A stretch of DNA of 21,672 bases from JBBDMW01 sp040878005. Its GTDB lineage: Bacteria; Chloroflexota; Dehalococcoidia; Lucifugimonadales; Lucifugimonadaceae. Each line of letters opens with the position of its first letter. Position 1 is the stretch's first letter. This document shows positions 16,004 through 21,672 of the stretch, piece by piece. The notes below the pieces were generated by a model that did no database searches, was not told the origin of the DNA, and saw only the letters and a list, made by a program, of their open reading frames with translations. The translations under genes were made by a program, and so were the position numbers. The stretch covers positions 1 to 21,672 of the forward strand of contig JBBDMW010000035.1 in the NCBI GenBank assembly GCA_040878005.1, written 5' to 3'.

Positions 16004-17335
16004 TTGGGTTCACCCGAGGCGCCCAGGACTGACACAGCGCCGCCCCGGCATGCCGGACGGCTCAGGATTTCGCTTCCGCCCGCTCTGCACTACCCGGCGT
16101 ACCGGAGCTTCTGGCTTGGCATGCTGGCGGCTGTGGGCGGATTCCAGGTGCTGCAGTTCGGGCAGTTCTGGCTGATATTTCAACTTACGGAGTCGCCGCT
16201 GTTCCTGGGTTACGTGGGGCTGGCCAACGCGGTTCCCGCGATATCGCTGAACCTGGTGGGAGGCGTCGTGGCGGACCGCTTTGACAGGCAGCGGCTGATT
16301 GTTGTGACGCAGACGATGACGGTGTCGCTGGTGTTCCTGTTGGCCACGCTCACGCTCACGAACCTGGTGCAGGTGTGGCACGTGCTGACCATCGCGGTGC
16401 TCGCAGGGGCAATCAATGCGTTCAACCAGCCGGCGCGGCAGGCAATCTACCCGCACCTGATAGACCGCAAGGTGATGATGAGCGCAGTCGCATTGAACTC
16501 ATCGGTGTGGCAGGGCACGCGTGTGGTGGCCCCGGCCATCGCGGCCGTAATCATCGGCCTGTTCAACACGGCGGCGGCCTTTTACGCGGCCGGTGCGCTC
16601 ATGCTGCTGTTCGCGGTGATCGTGCGGATGCTGGATGTGCCAAAGATGACGGCTGCCCGTACGAGCAGTGCCGCGGGCGACCTGCTGGAGGGGCTGAAGT
16701 TCATACGCCGCAACTCGATCTTTTCTTTCCTGATTGGGATGACATTTTTCAACAGCTTTTTTGGCATGGCGTACGTCACGCAGATGCCAGTTTTCGCTGA
16801 AGACATCCTTGGCGTGGGCGTGGGCGGCCAGGGGGTGCTGCTGAGCGTCGCCGGCGTAGGCTCGCTGCTGGTTACGGTATGGATCGGCAGCCGGGCGACC
16901 GGGTTCAGGCGCAAGGGCCTGGTGCTGATTGGCGGGGCGGTGATGACTGGCCTTACCCTGGCGGCGTTCGCTCTCACCGCTGAGCATATCGGCTCGTTTG
17001 CACTTGCCGTGGTGCTGATGTTCGCACTGGGGGCGTTCACATCCAGCTACATGATCTTGATCATGAGTTCGCGGCAAATGCTGGTGCCGGACCGCATGCG
17101 CGGACGGGTGATGGGCTTCTACGGAATGACGTGGAACATCATGCCGCTTGGCGGAATGTACGCCGGAGCGCTGGCGGGCTTTGTGGGCGTTCCGACGGCG
17201 ATTGCGATTGGCGGACTGCTGGTGAGCGCGTTCGCCATGGGGCCTGCCCTCCTGAACAGCCAGGTCCGGAACCTTGGGGCCATGCTGGACCGGGCTGAGT
17301 CGTCCAGGGCGGCTGGCGGCCCAGCCCACCCATGA
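16004..17335 (+). CDS. MFS transporter, MFS_3 (EntS-like) group, first of a pair
   Basis: A 443-residue inner-membrane transporter with about 12 hydrophobic segments. The N-terminus FWLGMLAAVGGFQVLQFGQF leads into the loop-2 signature GGVVADRFDRQRLIVVTQ and the conserved AINAFNQPARQAIYPHLI. The second half has the MRGRVMGFYGM loop. These agree with the MFS_3 group that includes the enterobactin exporter EntS and many putative drug or metabolite exporters. I chose TTG 16004 because AGGA at 15992-15995 is eight bases upstream and a short polar leader follows; GTG 15977 is an in-frame alternative. The stop overlaps the ATG of a second MFS gene. The substrate is unknown. Confidence 0.9.
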   Translation: MGSPEAPRTDTAPPRHAGRLRISLPPALHYPAYRSFWLGMLAAVGGFQVLQFGQFWLIFQLTESPLFLGYVGLANAVPAISLNLVGGVVADRFDRQRLIVVTQTMTVSLVFLLATLTLTNLVQVWHVLTIAVLAGAINAFNQPARQAIYPHLIDRKVMMSAVALNSSVWQGTRVVAPAIAAVIIGLFNTAAAFYAAGALMLLFAVIVRMLDVPKMTAARTSSAAGDLLEGLKFIRRNSIFSFLIGMTFFNSFFGMAYVTQMPVFAEDILGVGVGGQGVLLSVAGVGSLLVTVWIGSRATGFRRKGLVLIGGAVMTGLTLAAFALTAEHIGSFALAVVLMFALGAFTSSYMILIMSSRQMLVPDRMRGRVMGFYGMTWNIMPLGGMYAGALAGFVGVPTAIAIGGLLVSAFAMGPALLNSQVRNLGAMLDRAESSRAAGGPAHP

Positions 17336-18594
17336 GCAGGGTCCAGCCCGTCCCCGTGGCCGATGAGGCAGTTGCGGAGAGCGGTGTTTTCAAGACGTTC
17401 AGCTCACTGCGGATACGCGCGTTTCGCTACCTGTGGTTCGGGCAGCTTGGCTCTGCAATGGCGATGCATTCAGACATCGTTGCCCGGAGCTGGCTGGCGT
17501 GGGAGTTGAGTCACTCCACGACCGCCGTCGCGCTGGTGAACCTGGCCCGTGCCATTCCCATGTTGACGCTGGGGCTGTTCGGGGGTGTGGTGGCGGACCG
17601 GTTCGACAAGCGTCGCGTGCTGATGCTCATACAGGCGTGGACGCTTGCCATTTACATCGTCATGACAGTGGTGGTGCTGTTTGACCTGGTGCAACTGTGG
17701 CACGTGTACGCGTACTCGCTGCTGATAGGCGTCGGGTTTGCCATGAACCAGCCGGTTCGGATGTCGTTCGTGCCGCAACTGGTGGACAAGGCGCATCTCC
17801 TGAATGCGCTGTCGCTAAGCTCAATCGCCATCAACGCTACGAGGCTTGCCGGGCCGGCAGCGATTGCGCTGATCATCAGCATGGCCGGCGGGGTTGGCCC
17901 GGCGTACGCGGTGTCAGCCGGGTTTTATGCGATTGTGCTTTGGACGACCATGATGATTCCCCGGCAGCCGCCGGTTGAGCAGCGCAACCGTGGGTCGATG
18001 GTGGGGCAGTTGATCGAAGGGTTCCGGTTCATTGGCCAGAACCGCATGGTCCTTGCGTTGGTGGTGCTGGGGCTTGGGCCGCTTGCCTTCGGGCACAGTT
18101 ACATCACGATGTTGCCGGCCTACGTGACGCAGGTGCTGGGCCATGATGATGCGGGGCCGCTCGGCCTGATCCTGTCTGTGGGTGCCGTTGGAGGGCTGTC
18201 CGGGGGCCTTTTGGTGGCGTCTCGCGGAGATATTCGGTCAAAGGGCCGCCTGATGATTATCACGGGAGTCATTTACGGCGTTGCCCTGATGGTCTTCGGG
18301 TTCCTGGAATGGCTCCTGGCCGTGCTTCCGCTGGTGATCGTGATCGGGGCATCGCAGACCATCTTCAGGGCTTCGAACAACAGCACGCTGCTGGAGCTTG
18401 CGCCTGAGAGGCTGCGGGGGCGGATAGTAAGCGTCACGCTGCTGGACACGGCGCTGGGGTCAGTGGCCGCGATCATTGGCGGCTTGATTGCGGACAGTGC
18501 TGGCGTGTCCACCGGCCTGTTTGTGATGGGCGTCATCTGTTTTGGAATCGTGGCCCTGGTGGCGGTTCTGTCGCCGGGGGTCAGGCGGGCTTAG
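17332..18594 (+). CDS. MFS transporter, MFS_3 group, second of a pair
   Basis: A 420-residue paralogue of the preceding transporter with about 12 hydrophobic segments. Matching landmarks are FRYLWFGQLGSAMAMHSDIV, GGVVADRFDKRRVLMLIQ, GFAMNQPVRMSFVPQLV and the ERLRGRIVSVTLLD loop. It is a complete transporter on its own, so the pair is not one split protein. ATGA overlap with the first gene implies coupled translation and similar amounts, and hence perhaps a heterodimeric or two-substrate system; this is inference. No ABC, periplasmic or outer-membrane partner lies next to it. The downstream gap of 276 bp carries repeats. Confidence 0.9.
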   Translation: MSRVQPVPVADEAVAESGVFKTFSSLRIRAFRYLWFGQLGSAMAMHSDIVARSWLAWELSHSTTAVALVNLARAIPMLTLGLFGGVVADRFDKRRVLMLIQAWTLAIYIVMTVVVLFDLVQLWHVYAYSLLIGVGFAMNQPVRMSFVPQLVDKAHLLNALSLSSIAINATRLAGPAAIALIISMAGGVGPAYAVSAGFYAIVLWTTMMIPRQPPVEQRNRGSMVGQLIEGFRFIGQNRMVLALVVLGLGPLAFGHSYITMLPAYVTQVLGHDDAGPLGLILSVGAVGGLSGGLLVASRGDIRSKGRLMIITGVIYGVALMVFGFLEWLLAVLPLVIVIGASQTIFRASNNSTLLELAPERLRGRIVSVTLLDTALGSVAAIIGGLIADSAGVSTGLFVMGVICFGIVALVAVLSPGVRRA

Positions 18595-18640
18595 TTGGGA
18601 TAGGAGCGTTGTCCGTCCGCCCTGTGACCCGCCTCAGAGT

Positions 18641-18682
18641 CCGGTCGAGACAAAGAAGGAGGGCAGCCACACAGGGCTGCCC
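18641..18682. repeat. Dispersed repeat with GGGCAGCC hairpin
   Basis: CCGGTCGAGAC at 18641-18651 matches the 11 bases at 153-163 in the repeat patch at the window start. It is followed by GGGCAGCC (18661-18668) and GGCTGCCC (18675-18682), an 8-bp stem with a 6-base loop. A further stem TTGCGGC/GCCGCAA lies at 18777-18796. The 18595-18870 gap has no gene that I can support. Confidence 0.55.
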
Positions 18683-18870
18683 CTACGAGGAAAGGGCCTG
18701 GGATTCCGTATTCATGGGAGCGACAGCAGCGTCTCCTCCTCGCCTTCTTCTCCGGGTGGGGGTTAGGATGGGACTCTTGCGGCTGCCGTGCCGCAAACGC
18801 TGAAGCGGACATGCGGATCTGAACTTTTGACGGAGCGAGAAGGTTAGCGGGCGCCGCCCGGGGGAGAGAC

Positions 18871-19281
18871 TTGCTCAAAGGCACACTGGTGGCATTCGGA
18901 ATCATGCTGGCCGCGATTCCCATACCCGTGGTTCATTATGTGGCGGTCCCAATCAGCCCGTTCTTGGCGGGCTTTGTCGGTGGCGGAATTGCGAAGGCTG
19001 ACGAATCCAGGATCCTGGTGTTCGGGCTGCTGGTGGGCGGACTGATGGCGATTCCCGCGGTTGTTGTGTTGCTGGCCCAGTTTGCGCTTGGCGTAGAGGA
19101 ACTGCTCGGCATCAACATAAGCATCGTGTCTGTACTGGCCATCGCACTGGTGCCATACGCCTGGTTCGGTGTGACCCTGGGTGCGCTGATGAGCTACATG
19201 CTCCGCGCGTCGCAGCGGCGTCGTGAAGCACAGGAGAGTGAGCGAACCTCGGGCGAGGAATCGCAGACGGAGGAGCGGTAG
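18871..19281 (+). CDS. Small multi-span membrane protein of unknown function
   Basis: A 136-residue hydrophobic protein with three to four membrane segments (about residues 5-25, 28-42, 48-72 and 83-112). It ends in a polar tail rich in Arg, Glu and Ser. Gly-rich FLAGFVGGGIAK and a GLLVGGLMAIPAV stretch resemble small membrane proteins sometimes grouped as DUF5518, but I am not sure of the family. TTG 18871 is preceded by GGGGAGAG. The gene sits alone after a repeat-rich gap and ends at a small hairpin shared with the convergent stress-protein gene. No enzyme or transport motif is visible. Confidence 0.65.
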   Translation: MLKGTLVAFGIMLAAIPIPVVHYVAVPISPFLAGFVGGGIAKADESRILVFGLLVGGLMAIPAVVVLLAQFALGVEELLGINISIVSVLAIALVPYAWFGVTLGALMSYMLRASQRRREAQESERTSGEESQTEER

Positions 19282-19298
19282 GCCAGGCCTGCGCCTAC
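19278..19298. terminator. Small hairpin between convergent stops
   Basis: GTAGGC (19278-19283) and GCCTAC (19293-19298) pair around a 9-base loop. They overlap the stop codons of the small membrane protein and of the stress protein. It is a weak candidate for a shared terminator. Confidence 0.3.
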
Positions 19299-20359
19299 GG
19301 GGTGTCCGGCGGCTTCTGCGATACCGTGTGTGCGCGGTGGTGCCGTCGCAGGGCGGTCGAAGCGGCTGGCACGACCACCGCAGGCCCTGACAGTTCTCTG
19401 ACCACGTGGTCGGTGACGCTGCCGAGTATGGAACGGCTGATCCCGGCCCTCATGCGGGACGCCACGACGACCCATGATCTAGGCAAGTCGGTTTGCCGCT
19501 GTGCCACGGCTGCTGTGACATCGCCGCGGACGATCTCTATCACCGACTCGATGCCGCGTTTCTTCAACCACTCCGCCACGGCTTCCATGTCATCTGGGAG
19601 GCCCGATGCCGCGGGAGGTGTCTCTTCCTCCTGCTCTAGCTCCTGTTCCGTCGGGGCGTCCTGTGCCGCTTGTGGCGGCTCTTCGACCTCTTCTTTGTCG
19701 GTGGCTCTCAAGAGCCTGATCCGCGCTCCGGAGGCTCCCGCCAGGGCAGTCGCCATCGGCAGGGCATCGCCGGCAATCGAGTTCACGCCATAGGGGACGA
19801 TGATGTCTCGTGGCTCTTCCACGGGGAAGCCGTTTATGTGTACCCGCCGTTCGTTGACCAGCAGGAGGGGCACCGCAGTGAGCTGCCACAACGCCCCGAG
19901 CACGCCGGGCTGGAAGCGCCGGTGCACACGTTTGCGCTGCCTGGCGGTCATGGCGATGAGTCCGAACGACCCGGTGGCTGAGCGTGTGGCGATCATCTCT
20001 GCGGTGTCGCCGGTGGCTACGCCCCAGCGCACCCGCACATCGTGGGGCTGGAGCCTGTAGGCGACCTCTTCCATGTACGCCGATGCCAGGCTGCTTCCGC
20101 GGTCGTGCAGGGCGTCCGGGTAGCGGACCTGTCCAGGGCGTCCGCCGCGGGCGGGGTGCATGGGCCGCAGGGTGTGGAAAAGCGTCAGCTCAGATTTGAA
20201 CCACTTTGCCAGCATGACAGCGAATGGAATGGCGTATTCGGCGGCGGGCCGTCCATCCAGCGGCACCAGCACGCGGTGGAGCTTTAGCTCCCGCGCCGTG
20301 CTGAGCGCGGCCTGGCGTGCGGTTGGGTCTATTGATGAGATGTTGCTGTGCTCTGTCAT
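19295..20359 (-). CDS. Universal stress protein with two UspA domains
   Basis: A 354-residue cytosolic protein with two UspA-type Rossmann-like domains. Domain 1 is about residues 27-170 (RVLVPLDGRPAAEYAIPFA ... TAVPLLLV). Domain 2 is about 183-332 (DIIVPYGVNSIAGDALPMA ... SRSILGSVTDHVVRELSGP). The glycine-rich segment near 310 of the second domain looks fit for ATP binding, while the first domain (RRFQPGVLGALWQLT) is less clear. An acidic Glu/Pro/Gln insert at about 221-249 interrupts domain 2, which is unusual. Such tandem proteins act in stress survival and energy-charge sensing. It shares orientation with the upstream M20 gene, about 35 bases away, so they may be co-transcribed. Confidence 0.9.
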   Translation of the reverse strand: MTEHSNISSIDPTARQAALSTARELKLHRVLVPLDGRPAAEYAIPFAVMLAKWFKSELTLFHTLRPMHPARGGRPGQVRYPDALHDRGSSLASAYMEEVAYRLQPHDVRVRWGVATGDTAEMIATRSATGSFGLIAMTARQRKRVHRRFQPGVLGALWQLTAVPLLLVNERRVHINGFPVEEPRDIIVPYGVNSIAGDALPMATALAGASGARIRLLRATDKEEVEEPPQAAQDAPTEQELEQEEETPPAASGLPDDMEAVAEWLKKRGIESVIEIVRGDVTAAVAQRQTDLPRSWVVVASRMRAGISRSILGSVTDHVVRELSGPAVVVPAASTALRRHHRAHTVSQKPPDTP

Positions 20360-20394
20360 TGCTGGTCGCCCGGCCTGGTGCGGACGTTGTTGTA

Positions 20395-21531
20395 TTAGAG
20401 CGTTGAAACGGCTTTCATGAAGAGGGCCGTACGGTTGACCAGCTCTTCAGCCAACAGGTTTTCGCCTTCAGCGTGCGGGTTGTCTCCCACCGCTCCTGTA
20501 CCGTCGACCGTTGGAACGCCCATCGCCGCGGTAAGGTTCGCATCACTGCCGCCGCCTGTCGATTCCTCGGTTATCTCCAGGCCCAGTTCCCTGCCCATCC
20601 CTTTAATCTGTCCGGCGAGGCGTGCGATGGCCTCCGTGCGCTCCATGGGTGGACGGTGCAGGCTGCCCTCAACTGTAATACGTGCGCCCTGCAGTACAGG
20701 TGTGAGCGACCGGATGGCGTTTTCTACTCGCTGACCCTCTTCGGCGGTGTTCACCCGCACGTCCACGATGGCCTCTGCGTGGGCGGGGATGGTGTTGCGG
20801 GCAGAGCCGCCGCGAACTACACCAACGTTAATCGTAGTGCCGTTCGGCATGTCGGCCAACGACTGTATCTTGAGTATCTGGTGCGCCATTTCATGTATGG
20901 CAGAGATGCCGCGCTCCGGGAACGCTCCTGCATGGCTGGCGCGGCCTTCGATAGACACCCGGAACTCGCCGAGGCCTTTGCGGCGTGTCTTGAGCGCTCC
21001 GCTGGAGCCCTGTCCGGGTTCCATGACGATGGCATATTCGGCACCCTTTGCCTGCGCCTCCACGAGCGGACGCGATGAGGGGCTGCCCTTTTCTTCATCG
21101 GTGTTGATTAGCACCCGGATGGGACGCTTCGGCCACTGGCCGTCGTCCCTCAGGGCGCGGAGTCCCACGATGGTGGCGGCGACGCCGCCTTTCATGTCGA
21201 GGACGCCGGGGCCGTAGAGGCGGCCGTCACGCAACTCGTAGCCAACGCGCTCCAGGGTGCCCATGGGCCAGACGGTGTCTATATGGCCGATGATGAGGCC
21301 GTACTTGCCGTTGCCGGCATTGGGCCAGGATGCTACGAAGTGGTCGCCGTATTGTTCCTGCGGGTCGAAGGTGATGTCAGCGCCAAGCGCGCGGAATTCG
21401 TCCGCGACGACTTTGCCGACGCGATCGTTGGCTTCCTTGTCGAGCGTTGGCGACTCGATGAGCACGAGCCGCTCTAGCAGTTCGAAAAGAGGCGCCCGGT
21501 ATTTCCGGGCAAGCCCCAGGTAGTCTGTCAC
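20395..21531 (-). CDS. M20-family metallopeptidase (glutamate carboxypeptidase-like)
   Basis: A 378-residue zinc peptidase or amidohydrolase of the M20/ArgE-CPG2 group. The full metal set is visible: H83 and D85 (GHIDTV), bridging D112 (GVLDMKGG), catalytic E146 and metal-binding E147 (NTDEEKGSPSS), E171 (MEPGQ) and H353 (GDNPHAEGENL). The dimerisation domain holds H200 (GRASHAGAFPERG). It resembles carboxypeptidase G2, which removes C-terminal Glu from folates and peptides, but the substrate could be another N-acyl amino acid or dipeptide. The start is GTG 21531, with GAGG directly against it and no better ribosome site. No signal peptide is seen, so it is probably cytosolic. Confidence 0.92.
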   Translation of the reverse strand: MTDYLGLARKYRAPLFELLERLVLIESPTLDKEANDRVGKVVADEFRALGADITFDPQEQYGDHFVASWPNAGNGKYGLIIGHIDTVWPMGTLERVGYELRDGRLYGPGVLDMKGGVAATIVGLRALRDDGQWPKRPIRVLINTDEEKGSPSSRPLVEAQAKGAEYAIVMEPGQGSSGALKTRRKGLGEFRVSIEGRASHAGAFPERGISAIHEMAHQILKIQSLADMPNGTTINVGVVRGGSARNTIPAHAEAIVDVRVNTAEEGQRVENAIRSLTPVLQGARITVEGSLHRPPMERTEAIARLAGQIKGMGRELGLEITEESTGGGSDANLTAAMGVPTVDGTGAVGDNPHAEGENLLAEELVNRTALFMKAVSTL

Positions 21532-21672
21532 CCTCTGTGATGCCCCCGCATGTTGTGTGCCCGGCCGCTATGAGCAGCCGGCTATCCGCGCATTTTATGA
21601 CGAATCGCAAATTTGGGGGTTTGACAGGCAGGTGCGGAGTTTGGCAGAGGTGCGTTGCGCCTGATGCCCTGG

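Noticed and set aside
16499..17329. 276-codon minus-strand frame within the first MFS gene
   Set aside because: His/Arg/Gln-rich antisense shadow of a clear transporter gene.
21619..21625. TTGACA promoter near the right end
   Set aside because: The hexamer is perfect on the plus strand, but there is no -10 at the right spacing and no downstream gene in view.

Overview
The window is high-GC bacterial DNA with densely packed, mostly metabolic genes. Its content suggests an uncultured Chloroflexota lineage, probably a Dehalococcoidia or SAR202-like organism. The reasons are two divergent enolase-superfamily dehydratases, an HpcH/HpaI aldolase, many GTG and TTG starts, a GAF histidine kinase without a regulator, and GC-rich dispersed intergenic repeats. 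This placement is inference: there is no rRNA or phylogenetic marker. I saw no tRNA, CRISPR array, transposase or phage gene.

Layout. Positions 1-445 are a non-coding patch of repeats and hairpins. An aldo/keto reductase (446-1393, +) follows and faces a minus-strand block read from 4988 down to 1402. That block holds an alpha/alpha-toroid protein, a broken chimera of a metallo-beta-lactamase start and a CocE/NonD hydrolase end with a frameshift, and two overlapping paralogous membrane proteins with a PH-like C-terminal part. The plus-strand block from 5169 to 13596 holds an enolase-superfamily enzyme, an HpcH/HpaI aldolase overlapping an FKBP lipoprotein, a GT4 glycosyltransferase followed by a glycogen-debranching-type glucosidase, an MgtC-like membrane protein, and a ManD/RspA-type enolase-superfamily enzyme. 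A large membrane GAF histidine kinase (13746-15602, -) is divergent from two overlapping MFS transporters (16004-18594, +). After a repeat-containing gap come a small membrane protein (+), a tandem-domain universal stress protein (-) and an M20 metallopeptidase (-).

How the parts may work together. The dehydratases and the HpcH/HpaI aldolase fit a sugar-acid route: dehydration to a 2-keto-3-deoxy acid, then cleavage to pyruvate and an aldehyde. The GT4 and debranching-enzyme pair looks like an alpha-glucan or storage-carbohydrate unit. The MFS pair resembles the MFS_3 exporter group. Four plus-strand genes or operons are preceded by a TAGAAT-like or TACAAT hexamer followed by C, a candidate -10 element.

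No clearly new multi-gene system stands out. The items most worth checking are the metallo-beta-lactamase/CocE chimera, the translationally coupled MFS pair, the paired PH-like membrane proteins, a 36-bp perfect palindrome at 8143-8178, and the dispersed repeat family.
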